Below are positions 48,470 through 60,895 of a stretch of 64,000 nucleotides of DNA, one piece after another. The stretch is from contig QKWP01000590.1 of the NCBI GenBank assembly GCA_003550325.1, positions 153,698-217,697 on the forward strand, given 5' to 3'. The DNA comes from Gigaspora rosea. Lineage: Eukaryota > Glomeromycota > Glomeromycetes > Diversisporales > Gigasporaceae. The first letter of the stretch is position 1, and each line of letters opens with the position of its first letter. A program made the position numbers and the translations under genes. The notes beneath the pieces are model-generated. The model was not told the DNA's origin and searched no databases. It worked only from the letters and a program-made list of their open reading frames with translations.

Positions 48470-49508
48470 ATAAACAAATTAAAAGTTCAGGTAATCATTA
48501 TAAAAAATTACACAACTGCACTTTTTTTTTATAAAGGTTATATCCGGATATAATTGTTATCATCTTTTTCAATAGAGTATAAATCTAGTTATTAAATTCT
48601 ATTAAAGGCTTAACCTTTCAGATTAATATTAACTGAATATGACCACTAAATAATAGAGATTGAAACCATCTAAAATCATCTACTCTATAAGAAAATTGAC
48701 CGGATCAGCACAGGTTGTATCATATAGACATGGGTATTTGTAGCATGAGTTAAAATTCAAATTTGTATAGGTATAGTTCAAATTGAACTGAATTCTGTGA
48801 ACTGTGTAGGACCATATACCTGTACCAATTGGATAGTAAATAGCTTAGGTTTTGGCAGCAGTTTACTAGTCGAATCGGCACAGGATTTGGCATGGGTAAT
48901 TAATGTAAATTCGCATTCCGCTATAATAACAATGTGGATTAACTATTAAAACATAAATTTATATAAGTAATCAATATAAGATAAGAAAGCTAACTGTATA
49001 TGATGTAAAATTTTGTAAAAAATTTTTTTTGTTAAGATACACAGGGAAGCTCATCAGTGAAATCATGAGATATCGCTCTTTTTTTTAAAAAAAATTCCTT
49101 TACTGATCTTCAGATTTGACTAACATTTAATGAATTATACAAAAATAGAAATGAAAGCTATCTACTAATAAAAGGGACCATTAAATCCAGGTACCTTTAT
49201 ATATTTTTTATTTTTTAATTAAAATTAGAGTAAGTGTTAGTTAGGAGTTTGGGTTAGAGTGTTTTATAAGTAAAATTGACTTCCCATCATTTTTTATTAA
49301 TGCTCTAAGACAGGTTTAGACACTCGTTTCTTGTATTTTTAGTGTTTTTTACTTTTTTCTTTGTTTTTGTCTCGTCAGGCTGATCTGTGACGATCAAAAT
49401 TTTATAATTTGATTGGCTATAAGTCACGTGATAGTGCCTGGCTTTAACAGACTCTCTAATAAAGAAAATTTTATTTACAAATGGAGGTGAGTAAACTAGG
49501 ACCCCGAA
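48470..49508. other. No gene; possible core-family fragment
   Basis: Nothing coding. The stretch 49220-49290 (TTAGTTAGGAGTTTGGGTTAG, spaced) together with 49850-49960 (ATTACACCTGGTATTGCATT) looks like a split, reverse-oriented copy of the variable-hairpin core. Confidence 0.35.
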
Positions 49509-49679
49509 GAACTCTAATACAACTCAGATCTGAGTTTGTATTATTTTAGCAGTATTTTAGCCAAATAGATGTATAAAATAGAGCAAAATTTGAAAATTTA
49601 CTATATAAAAATGCAACATTTGATGAATTTCTATGCAAAATTTTCTTTTTTTAGAATCATCTGAGTTGTATTAGAGTTC
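49509..49679. mobile_element. 171-bp MITE, 21-bp perfect TIRs
   Basis: GAACTCTAATACAACTCAGA at the left and its complement at the right (49659-49679). No TSD resolved. It appears to split the core-family fragment described for 49220-49960. Confidence 0.75.
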
Positions 49680-50156
49680 TGGTAAACTAATAAAGAAATT
49701 TAAATACAATAGTATGATATCCTCTATATAAATTTGACTTTACCTTTTTAAGTTAAAGTATATTTTATTTTTATTAACCTGATTTTTATGCAAAGATTTT
49801 CACATGATTGTTAATTATGATTTATATTCTTGTAACGATATATTAGTATGAAATTTTGCGATAAATGTGACTTTACAAAAAAAGCGATTGTTGCTTTAAT
49901 CATCACATTACACCTGGTATTGCATTCTAATTGGCCAAATATCGATTAGTAAATTGAAACTGCCACTAGCAAAAATTAGGTTTATTAATACAAAAGTTTA
50001 AATACTAATATACAAAAGGTAATCTAAAGATGTACAATTAGCAAAGTTCACAATAACTAGCAGCATATATGAAATTTCATGATTACAAACAATAGCTACT
50101 TAAATTATTGTAAAGAGTAGCATCGCATAGTATTGTATAACTGTACACAAAGTTAC

Positions 50157-50496
50157 AGTGCAGGACACCATAACCAACACCTTTTTATATGTATTTTACA
50201 AAAATTGATATAACTTAAAAATAAAAATTTTTTTCAAAAAATTTTTTAACCAAATTGTAGCTTTAAGGCTAAGCTACAATTTGGTTAAAAAAGATTTTTA
50301 TTTTATTTTAATTTTAAAAGGTTATATCAATTTAAAGTTTACTATGAAATTGAAAATTTGGCGTTTATATATAAAAAAAGAAACTCATATGTAATTTTTA
50401 ACCAATTACAATTGATTACATTATTCTAGCCAATCAGAATTGAGTATTTATTTCAAAATTTGGCGCGGGGGTGTTGGTTTATACTGTCCCGCACTG
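50157..50496. mobile_element. 340-bp mariner-like MITE, TA duplication
   Basis: Ends CAGTGCAGGACACCATAACC and the mirror (right complement CAGTGCGGGACAGTATAAAC), flanked by TA. Contains an inner dyad AACCAAATTGTAGCTT/AAGCTACAATTTGGTT-like (about 50249-50289). Confidence 0.8.
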
Positions 50497-50980
50497 TAGT
50501 AAATCAAAAATATGTTAAGCAGAGTAATGGACATCGCTGTGGGAACAAACAATTTTAAAAGGTAAGATGATTTGCAACAACCTTTTGCAAAAAGTAATGC
50601 TAACCAAATATAAAATGAGCTAGAATCATGAAAAGCGCGAATGCGATTCTATATCAACAATTACCGGTTCAACTCCAGATTATTCCAATACAAGGCATTA
50701 TGTAATATTTATCGAATTGACAAATTCTTAGCTTTTTTTTTAAGTTAATGTGAATTAAGTTAAATATAGCAAATACCAATAATAGCATTTTAATCAAGTA
50801 GTAAACAGGAAATTCAACATATCATTATAAATAAATAATATTGTTTAGAGTAGAATCATTTATCACCTGATTTTTTAGGGGGGAGAGGGTCAGAGGGATT
50901 ATCAGGTGCTATATAATATAGTTTTATTAGCCAATCAAAATTGCCCAAAATAACTATATAAAATTTTTAATAGGAAATTG

Positions 50981-51328
50981 CTAATTTACACTACAGGTGA
51001 TTATCACCTGTAGTCAATTTACCAATTAAAATTCAGGATCAGGTGTAACATGTAGATCAATTTTTGTGTAACAAAAACAAAAATTTTTTTAAAATATTGC
51101 TAAAATTGCTTCTAATCTAAAATTTTGTCTATGAACCTACTTTTTTTTATGCAAAAAAAACATTCTTTGCTAAATTTTACTATATATAAAGCCCCACCCT
51201 AATCTCTAAACTTTACCCTTACCCTAATATTAAAGAGATTTAATTTTTATTTAATAAAAGTTGTTTGTTTTGTTTATTTTTTTATGCATTGTAAATCACA
51301 GGTGATAATCACCTGTGGTAATTATTAG
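50981..51328. mobile_element. Variable-hairpin element, copy D
   Basis: Best-preserved terminal hairpins: CTACAGGTGATTATCACCTG at the left (50991-51013) and CACAGGTGATAATCACCTGTG at the right (51298-51317). Core: GGATCAGGTGTAACATG, TCTATGAACC, TGCTAAATTTTACTATATA and TACCCTAATATTAAAGAG. Confidence 0.8.
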
Positions 51329-51396
51329 TTATTTTCTTTTTAATAATAATAATTAAAAATATTAAAATTTTATTTTATATTAATCTCTAAAAATGA

Positions 51397-51858
51397 TTTG
51401 CACTAAGTAAACTTGTTTACCATTCAAAAATACATCAAATCAATATAATTATTTTTATTTTACTTGAATTTTAGATATTAGATGCATAATTTTTAATTTT
51501 TGATCAAAAAAGTCAAATTTAAGCATCTTTTCTCCAAATTTCAAGTAAAATAAAAAAGATTCTGCTGATTTAATATATTTTTAGATGCTGAACAAGTTTA
51601 CTTAGTGCATAAAGTTAGAATTAATTAGTAAAATTTTGTGAATCATAAGATTTTATAGAATTTTATTAATAAAATTTTATAAAATCTTATAATCCACAAA
51701 TTTTTATTAATAAATTCTAACTTTATGCACTAAGTAAACTTGTTTAGCATCTAAAAATACATCAAATCGGCATAATTATTTTTATTTTACTTGAATTTTA
51801 GATATTAGATACATAATTTTTGATTTTTGATCAAAAAAGTCAAATTTAAGCATCTTTA
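51397..51858. repeat. Palindromic element, one and a half units
   Basis: GCACTAAGTAAACTTGTTTA starts two direct copies (51402 and 51728), each followed by ATACATCAAATC and TTTACTTGAATTTTAGATAT. The reverse complement of the same end occurs at about 51590-51618. So one full palindrome plus a half copy. Confidence 0.7.
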
Positions 51859-54166
51859 TCTGAACCAAACTCAGACTTGACTAAGTTTGGTTTGGGTCTA
51901 GTTTGTATATATTATTAGCTTGAATTTGATTGGCTAGTTTGGTATTAGGTAGGGGGTAGGGGGTACCCTCTTAAGAGGTAGAAATTATCTAATAAATGTC
52001 TTTACTCTTATGCAATAGAACAATTTTTTCGAAGAGGTTTTTTTTAACAAAACTCAAGACAAAGAAACTAAAATAATAAATAAGTTAGTGTGATTTATAT
52101 TAGCTTTTAGAATTAACATACTAAATGATTATTTCTCATTTTTTATAATAAATGAATTAGAAGAATTCACTACCACTAAAACCATCACTATCAAAACCAC
52201 AACTACTAAACCAGGACCCTGGACATCTCTTATATAGATCATAACTGGATTTTGGCCAATTTTGATCTAATTTGCTGAAAACAACAAAACTATATTTACT
52301 TAAATAACTTCTGATCCAGTAATCAGAATTGAATAAAAATTTTTTTTAGATGTGCCTCACTAAGAGCTTCATTTTAAAAAAAGATTCGTTCAAATTGGAC
52401 TACTAGATGCTAAGATAATTGCCAAAAACATGTTTATCAAATTTCAGGAGTTTTTGCTGAAATGCATAATATATGACATTTGTACTACATGTTTAGGGCT
52501 CTACCAAACCCACCATTACTGACCCACTACTGCCCAGGCTATTGCTATGGAAAACTGTATTTTACGAATGCTAAAGCTCCAGGAGTCCATGAACAAATCA
52601 CTTGAAAAATATTGTACAAGAATATATTGGCAAGGAAGTGTATATAGAAAAAAAATGGTGAATAATACAATTGAAGCTGGGGCCACAATTGCTATTGTGC
52701 CAGATCATGATATGAATCTGCAAACAAGAAAAAGAAGTTACAACTAACTTTTCCCAGCAAAGAGTATTTAATCATCAATCAAACGGTTATTGAAAAGATA
52801 TTTGTATTCCAGTTAAGTGAGTTAAGACTGTATAAAATAAGTCGTAAATGGGTGAATGGGTGGGTAAAGTTTTTTTTTAAAAAAAAAACAATAAAAAACG
52901 GGTTTTTGAGATAAGATGTTTTCTAGAAAAAAAATCAAAAACAAAAAAAACAGTTATTTTGAAGCAAGAAGTTTCTAGAAAAAAAAAATCGAGTATTTTT
53001 AGAATGTCTTTTAGTACATCTTTTTTTTTTTGTAAGCCAACTTTTGATTCAATAAAATTTAAGTTTTTATATATCTTGATTATATAGTCATGTTGGTAGT
53101 CGTGTTTCTGCATTTAAAAAAAAAATCAAAATGAGCATCTGACAAAGTTCTAAACTGTAAAAAAAAAATCAAAACAAGCACCTGATATCTAAATACAAGC
53201 TAAAAAAAAAAAAAAATCAAAACAAGCACCCAAAGCCTAAGTCTAAACCCTAACTCTAACACTAATCCCTTACTTTGTAGAGGTTTGCAAGCAAATTTGC
53301 CTGTATAATTACTATAAATATACCTCTGATCTAGTTTTTTAATCATTTAAGATATTTAAATAAAATTTGGTATTATAATATTTAAGAACAAGGATTATAT
53401 TTTTGAATTATTTAAACTTATATTATAAGACAAAAAGTTTATGTTGCTTATAAGCTAAAAATATTAAATTTTAAAGAAATTTTTTAACCAAAAAAATATT
53501 TTACAATATCTTGGCAAATTCTTTAAATATTGGTTTTAAAAATATAGTTTCTTATACAACTTTGTAGTTTATATAAAGAATGACAACTTTCATTATTTGA
53601 CTTTAAATAATTTACTTGTAAAAATTAGGACTTGTATTAGAAGTGAAAATTTTTTTATAGATGGGAACATATAAAATTTGAGAAAACCTAAAGAAAAAAT
53701 TCTATAGTAAAAGTTCCAAACCAAAAACTTTAAACTTTTATTACACCAAAGTTTTTTAATAATTTTAAAAAAATTTTATAATAAAGTTGATAAAACAGAA
53801 CTAATATTATATTTTTTACTTAGAAAGTATATAGCTAAAATTAATATTTAAGGTTTTATTTAAAAAATTTAAAAATTTAAAATTTTCGCAGGCAAATATG
53901 CTTGCATAACAAATTAAGAGATAGCAAGTTCCAAACTCACTCTAACCTAACAGCTCAGCAACATAGTTTTAGATCAGAATTTGGATCAGTGCACAGTTTA
54001 AGGTCGATTACAGGTTACATGGATTTCACAAAAATTCAATTTCACAATAATCCACTACAAAAAATAAATTAAAAAATAAAATAAATTATAAAATAAATTA
54101 TAAAATTAATATAAATTAAAAATTAAAATAGAAAAAAATTTTAATTTAAAAAACAAACAAAAAATA
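51859..54166. other. Long gene-free AT-rich stretch
   Basis: No gene supported. ACCCTGGACATCTCTTATAT near 52208 resembles ACCCCGGACATCTATGATAT near 22625 and the complement near 26790, probably the end of another uncharacterised element. AAAAAAATCAAAACAAGCAC is repeated around 53120-53230. Confidence 0.35.
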
Positions 54167-54533
54167 ACGGTTTTACTAAATCACACTACTGGTGCTTAAC
54201 ACCATAATGATCTTTACCAATCAAATTTTTTAAATGCAGTATAATATAAAGATCAGGTGTACCATAAAATTTTTGTTGGTTTGCTATTTTTTTTTTAAAA
54301 AATACCTTTTAACTCAAAATTTTATCTACGAAACCACCTTTTTTTCTTAAAAAAAACCTCCTTGTGAAATTTTACTATATACTATGCTTTACCCTAACCC
54401 TAACTATTAACTTTTACTCAACATTTATTAACTTTAACTTTTGTTTATTTTTTTTTGTTTATTTTTTTGATACTGATCTTCACGTTATACTGCATACTGG
54501 TGTTGAACACCAGTGGTTTGATTTAGTTCTACT
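54167..54533. mobile_element. Variable-hairpin element, copy E
   Basis: Near-duplicate of copy B: ends ACGGTTTTACTAAATCACAC and mirror, right-end hairpin ACTGGTGTT-GAACACCAGT, core GATCAGGTGTACCATAAAAT and ACCCTAACCCTAAC. Confidence 0.8.
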
Positions 54534-54630
54534 AAAAAATAATATATAATTAAAAAAAAATTATAAATTAAAACATATATTGTAAAAAACAATTTAATTT
54601 ATTATTATATATATATTTATATTTAAATAA

Positions 54631-56172
54631 GAAAAACCTTAACCTAGACCCGGGTTTTATGTTAATAATATAAACTTCATAGAGGTTTATATTAAAATTT
54701 TTTTTTTATTCTAGACCCAAATTTTACATATGCACAGCGACCCTCATATGATCAGCTAGTGATTGGCGATTATATATAAATTTTTTTTCGTGCACCATGA
54801 TAATCAGTTTTTTGTTGTTTTGTTGTTTCGCTTTGCTTTTTAATTTGCTTTTGCTTCGCTTTTCTAATTTTTTTTTTAGCTTGTCGCCTTTCGGATTTGG
54901 TTTCATTGTTGGTGTCGTCGTGTTGGTGTCGTCGCAATGGTGTCATTGCAATGGTGTCGTCGCGTTAGGTGTTATCATTGGTATCATGTCGTCGCTAGTG
55001 TTGAGAGTTCTTGGAAGTAGCTTTTTTTTTTTTCTTGCTTGTTATTCTTGTATTTACTTGGTTTGCTTAGGTTCGTATGTTTCTGAGATTTATCGGGTCA
55101 ACTGTGCACTCAAGACGGCTGAACGAAGCGATTGACGACCGAACGAAGCGATTGATGACTGAACGAAGCGATTTTGGTAAGCTTTTTTTTATATATATAT
55201 ATATATATATTTTTATATTTATTCTTCTTTTATGTTTATTTTTTTTTTTTGCAGGTCTTGGATTCTTTTGTCGGTTCGGAAATGGATTTGCTCTTTCACG
55301 GTTTAGGTGAGTTTTGTATCGCAAAGTTCAGTAGTTTTTTTCTCTCAATATGCATTAACATTATTTTCTCTTTTTAGTTTTTTTTGTAGATATTGGATTC
55401 TTTTAGTCATTGAAATCGTCGCTGGAGTCGTCGCTAGAGTCGTCGTTGGAGTTGTTGCTGGAGCTGTCGTTATTGGAATTGTTGGGGTTTGGCTTTTTGG
55501 ATAAGCTGTACTTTAGGTCTGCCTTTCATCGTTCGTTGATTCCGGTGCGTCACTTGGTCTTGGGTATGATTTCGTTATATGACGTCGTGGGTGGTGCAGT
55601 TTCTTTGCCGTTTTAGGTTGTTGTTTCGGGTTGTCGTTACGGGTTGCCATTTCAGGTTGTCATTTCGGGTTGTCTTGGGTACGATTTCATTATACGACAT
55701 TGTGGGGTGGTGCAGTTTCTTTGTCGTTTTAGATTGTTTTTGTGTGGGTTGGGCGTGCGAATATGCAATTTTTTTTTTTTATATATTAGTTAATAAATTC
55801 AGTTTTTTTTATAATAAATAATATATGTAATAAATAAGTTTTTTTTATAATAAATAAGTTTTTTTTAATAAATAACAAATTTATTATGTTTTTTTCTTAT
55901 GGTTTTATTTTATTTTTTTTTTATTTTTATATTATTATACTATACGAACTTGAAGTTTTTTTTTAGTTTTTTTTAACAATTTTTTAATGATCGAATTGGC
56001 GGTCACATAACCGAATTCGATTGGTCGATCATGGAGTCACCATGGCATATTTATCATGTAATTAAATTTGATTGGTTAGATATGAGTCTAGGATTAAATT
56101 AATTGTCTTAATGTAGACCTCTTTGGGGTTTAGGTTATTAGTGTAAACCCCGGGTCTAGAATAAGACTACCC
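54631..56172. mobile_element. 1.54-kb Mutator-type element, 9-bp duplication
   Basis: The TIRs share CTAGACCCGGG plus flanking blocks (left GAAAAACCTTAACCTAGACC; right complement GGGTAGTCTTATTCTAGACC). TTTAAATAA is duplicated at 54622-54630 and 56173-56181. The interior is a T/G minisatellite (GGTGTCGTCGYRTTGGTGTC, GGAGTCGTCGCTAGAGTCGT) and three copies of a 20-nt unit around GAACGAAGCG (55121, 55141, 55161). ORFs inside are low complexity, no transposase. Confidence 0.8.
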
Positions 56173-56218
56173 TTTAAATAAAGTTATTTACTAATTTAAT
56201 TCATAAATATATAATTTA

Positions 56219-58128
56219 TGGCAGCTACTATACATACCCTCTAAATTTGCTATTCATACTCCCTATCAAAATTAAAAAATTTAAAACCTTGAGCGAAGGT
56301 ATCTTGATATACATCTGACTAAATTCAATGAACTTTTTTTATTTGAAATAATATGATTTTGTAGAATTAAAATAAAAAAAAGGTCATTGAATTTAGTCAA
56401 ATGGTTGTCAAGATACCTTCGCTCAAAGTTAGAGAAAAATCAAAAGTCTATCAAAATAAAAGCTGCCCAAAGTTTTTTAAAACTTTGAGCAAAGATATCT
56501 TGACAACCTCTGACCAAATTTGATGTTCGTTTTTTATTTGAATTCTATTTATTTATAGAATTCAAATAAAAAAAAGTTCATTGAATTTGGTCAGATGGCT
56601 ATCAAGATACCTTCGTTTAAAATTTTAAAAAACCTTGGCGCAGCTTTTATTTTGATAGACGTTTTGATTTTTCTCTAACTTTGAGTGAAGGTTTCTTGAC
56701 AACTATCTGACTAAATTTGATGAATTTTTTTTATTTTAATTCTATAAATTTATATTATTCAAATAAAAAAAGTTCATGAATTTAGTCAGATGTGTGTCAA
56801 GATATCTTCACTTAAAGTTGGAGAAAAATCAAAACGTCTATTAAAATAAAAGCTGCGCCAAAGTTTTTTTAAAACTTTGAGCAAAGTTATCTAGACAACC
56901 ATCTGACCAAATTCGATGAACTTTATTTATTTGAATAATATGAATTCATAGAATTCAAATAAAAAAAAGTTCATCGAATTTAGTCAGATGGTTGTCAAGA
57001 TACCTTCGCTCAAAGTTGAAGAAAAATCAAAACGTCTATCAAAATAAAAACTGTGCCAAAGTTTTTTTAAAATTTGAGCAAAGATATCTAGACAACCATC
57101 TGACCAAATTCTATGAACTTTTTTTATTTGAATTCTATGAATTCATAGAATTCAAATAAAAAAAAGTTCATAGAATTTGGTCAGATGGTTGTCTAGATAT
57201 CTTTGCTCAAAGTTTTAAAAAAACTTTGGCGCAGCTTTTATTTTTACGTTTTGATTTTTCTCCAACTTTGAGCGAAGGTATCTTGACACACATCTGACTA
57301 AATTCAATGAACTTTTTTTTATTTGAATAATATAAATCTATAGAATTAAAATAAAAAAAATTCACCAAATTTAGTCAGATAGTTGTCGAGAAACCTTCAC
57401 TCAAAGTTAGAGAAAAATCAAAATATCTATCAAAATAAAAGCTGCACCAAAATTTTTAAAATTTTGAACGAAGATATCTTGACAGCCATCTGACCAAATT
57501 CGATGAACTTTTTTTATTCGAATTCTATAAATTCATTGAATTCAAACAAAAAAAAAGAACATCAAATTTGGTCAAATGATTGTTAAGATATCTTCGCTCA
57601 AAGTTTTAAAAAACTTTGGCGCAGCTTTTATTTTGATAGACATTTTGATTTTTCTCTAAATTTGAGTGAAGGTATCTTGACAACCATCTGACTAAATTCG
57701 ATGAACTTTTTTTTATTTTAATTCTACAAAATCATATTATTCAAATAAAAAAAAGTTCATTGAATTTAGTCAGATGTGTATCAAGATATCTTCGCTCAAA
57801 GTTTTAAAAGTTTTTAATTTTGATAGGGGTATGAATAGCAAATTTAGGGGGTATGTATATACATGTTGGCAAAATCCCGACTTACTATAGTTTGGGATTT
57901 GTCCGTCATCCCAAATCCCAAATCCCAAATTCTAGTATTACTAATATCTCAAAAACTTTATTAATAATCTTTATTTAAACAAATCATATATATTCTTATA
58001 GTTATAAATAATATATTTACAAAATATTAAGATTATTTATTTGATTTAATCTTTTATAAATAGCAATTGTTTTTTTATTATTTGGAATTTGTCCGGGTTT
58101 TGCCAGCATGTATAGGTATGTATAGTAG
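56219..58128. mobile_element. 1.9-kb element made of palindromic units
   Basis: TIRs TAGCTACTATACATACC...CTCTAAATTTGCTATTCATA are mirrored at the right (GAATAGCAAATTTAGGGGGT ... TATGTATAGTAGCTACC). The right TIR is interrupted by a separate foldback (57865-58111). Between the TIRs lie several near-perfect palindromes, e.g. 57062-57223 with about 80-bp arms and one 1-nt indel, centred on GAATTC. Confidence 0.75.
57865..58111. mobile_element. MITE nested in the right TIR
   Basis: Ends CATGTTGGCAAAATCCCGAC and mirror (right complement CATGCTGGCAAAACCCGGAC), flanked by TATA. CCCAAAT is repeated inside. Resembles hAT-type TGGCAAAA ends, but the TSD is not certain. Confidence 0.65.
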
Positions 58129-58239
58129 CTACCTAATTTATTTATTAATTTAAGGAGTTGTCTTGGTGCCACCCCAGGTGGCAAATTATTTTTGCTACTC
58201 CCAGTGATTATCCAATCAAATCGCTTAATTAATTCTTAC

Positions 58240-58850
58240 CAAGTTTCCATTGTTTACAAACTTTGATTAAAAATAACTTGGCACCCACATGATCAAATTA
58301 GATGAAAATTTTTTTATTTGAATTCTAGAATTCAAATAAAAAAAATTTCATCGAATTTGGTCAGTGGGTGCCAAGTTATCTTCGATCAAAGTTTTAAAGA
58401 ATTTTTAAAATGCCTATTACATAGAAAATTTTAATATGACATTCAACTTGGATCAAAGCTAACTTGGCATCCACATGACCAAATTCAATGAAAATTTTTT
58501 TATTCGAATCCTACAGTTCTGTAGAATTCGAATAAAAAAATTTTCATCGAATTTGGTCATGTGGGTGCCAAGTTATCTTCGATCAAAGTTTTAGAGGATC
58601 TTTTAAAATGCCTATTACATAGAAACTGCGCCAAAAATCTAAATGCAGCTTTGATCGAAGATAACTTGGCACCCACGTGACCAAATTCGATGAAATTTTT
58701 TTATTCGAATCCTACAGTTCTGTAGGATTTGAATAAAAAAATTTTCATTGAATTTGGTCACGTGGGTACCAAGTTATCTTCGATAAAGAATCTTTAAAAT
58801 GCCTATTATATAGAAACTGCGCCAAAAATCTAAATGCAGCTTTGATTACA
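58240..58850. repeat. Array of three palindromes, GGCACCCAC variant
   Basis: Same arm sequence as the other arrays near the centre (CAAATTCGATGAAAWTTTTT, TATTYGAATYCTA), but the outer part is AACTTGGCACCCACRTGACC instead of TCTTGACAACYATCTGACC. Units are separated by AAAATGCCTATTAYATAGAA. Confidence 0.75.
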
Positions 58851-60068
58851 TACACAGCTCACCCCCAGGAAATTTTCCCCTCACGTGATGATCATCCCGA
58901 TTTTTTTCATTTTCATGTAACATCTTTGCCTTTTTTCCGTCATAGGGCGACTTTCATCTGATTGGCTGATGTAAATCAATTGCCCAGGTAACTTATTTAT
59001 ACACTTTAAAGTACTTTTTGGGAACATAACGTTTTACAAACAAAAAAATCGCCGTAAAGCCAAATTCTAGCTCTAAACGAACGTAGATATTCACTGTTAA
59101 AATTAATCCAAAATAATTCACCTTTCCAAGAACTTCGCTTAGGAGCGAATATTTTTACTATATACTGCTAGCACTAGTTATATTAATTATATGTAAGTTT
59201 TAAATGCCAAAAACGTTCAATAAAAAAAAATCGGGACGTTACATGTAAGCTTTAAACTTAGAACTTTGAGTGTACCGTTTGACATGCTATATATTATAAT
59301 AATAATAATAATAGACTTGTACTAATTTTACCGTATATTTTACATTTATAGAGCTATACTAGAGTAGCAAATATAACTTTGGGTTAAATAGTAGATCGAT
59401 ATATTATAAGTGTTATTGTTTCGTTAATTATATAGAATAAGGGTTATGTCGCGTCTTTAATAAAGGTCATGATAACTTAAAATAAGAATTATTTCAATTA
59501 CTTTTCTAAAATGTGTAATAAATAAAGAATGAAAGATAACTTCGTTAATAATTTATTCACCTATTGATTTTAATCGATTTGAAGCTTGGGTTTATTAATA
59601 ATAAATATCAATTTACGCGTTATCTATTTTACAAATTCTTTTTTTGCGTGTATTATTAGTTTGTAAGCTTCTTTATGTGAAGTTCTTTTCATTTTTAGTA
59701 GTATTAAAACGATAAATCTTTTTAAAAATTACATATCACGGGAATCCACAAAAATTAACCAATCATATGAATGTCGTCCTACGATATTTACTGTAAAACC
59801 TCAATAAGTGCAACGCTCTTTAGACAAAGCTTTAACAACGTGTACTTGAGATCAATAAAAGAAAGTGCATTTGATATTTAAAATTCTAAATAAGCAAAGC
59901 TAACCCGTAGACCAAATAAGTAGCCCATATGTGCATATTATACTAAAAAGAGTATAGTGCGGGGTAATCGTGTAAATAGAATAATTATTAATTACTTAAA
60001 TGCACTATTTGTTAGTTTGACTATTTATCAACAAGGCTGTGAAATAAATCATGTAACTAATTTGAGTA
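58851..60068. other. No recognisable gene
   Basis: AT-rich flank. ACCTCAATAAGTGCAACG near 59796 resembles the end of the pogo-like MITE at 29316, without a partner end. Confidence 0.35.
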
Positions 60069-60880
60069 AGGGTAATAACAATGACCAAATATTAATGCGC
60101 CTCTTCATATAGTAATTATCATTTCTTGCATTTTTCACTAAGCGTCGAAATGCGATCTGATCTATTAACTATAATAGATGAAAAGAGTGAATACATAAAT
60201 AAAAATAGCAATAATTAAATGCACCTCTCCATATAATAATTATCATTTTCCTTAACTGCTAAGCGTCGTCGAAATACGATTTAGTCTATTAACTGTAATA
60301 AATAAAAAGAATGAATGCATAAAAAAAAAATAGCAATAATTAAATGCATCTCTTCTTAATAATTTTCATTTAACTTAGCTTGCATTTTTCGTTAAGTGTT
60401 GTCGAAATGCGATTTGATCTATTAACTATAATAAATGAAAAGAATGAATGAATGCATAAATAAAAATAGCAATAATTAAATGCACCTCTTCATATAATAA
60501 TTATCATTTTCCTTAACTGCTAAGCATCGTCGAAATACGATTTAGTCTATTAACTGTAATAAATAAAAAGAATGAATGCATAAATAAAAATAGCAATAAT
60601 TAAATGCATCTCTTCATAATAATTTTCATTTAACTTAGCTTGCATTTTTTGTTAAGCGTCGTCGAAATGCGATTTGATCTATTAACTATAATAAATGAAA
60701 AGAATGAATGCATAAATAAAAATAACAATAATTAAATGCATCTCTTCAGAATAATTATCATTTATCTTAGTTGCATTTTTCGCTAAGCATCGTCAAAATG
60801 CAATTTGATCTATTAACTATAATAAATGAAAGAATGAATGCATAAATAAAATAAATAATTAAATGCATCTCTTCGTGGCC
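60069..60880. repeat. Tandem array, about 125-bp units in A-B order
   Basis: Six full units and one partial. Subtype A has TTTTCCTTAACTGCTAAGC and ACGATTTAGTCTATTAACTG; subtype B has TAACTTAGCTTGCATTTTT and GCGATTTGATCTATTAACTA. Order: B, A, B, A, B, B. Lies upstream of the MULE gene. Confidence 0.85.
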
Positions 60881-60895
60881 TATATTTTTTGCTTG

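Noticed and set aside
52547..52747. 66-codon plus-strand ORF
   Set aside because: No homology recognised, no introns or promoter signals, not supported as a gene.
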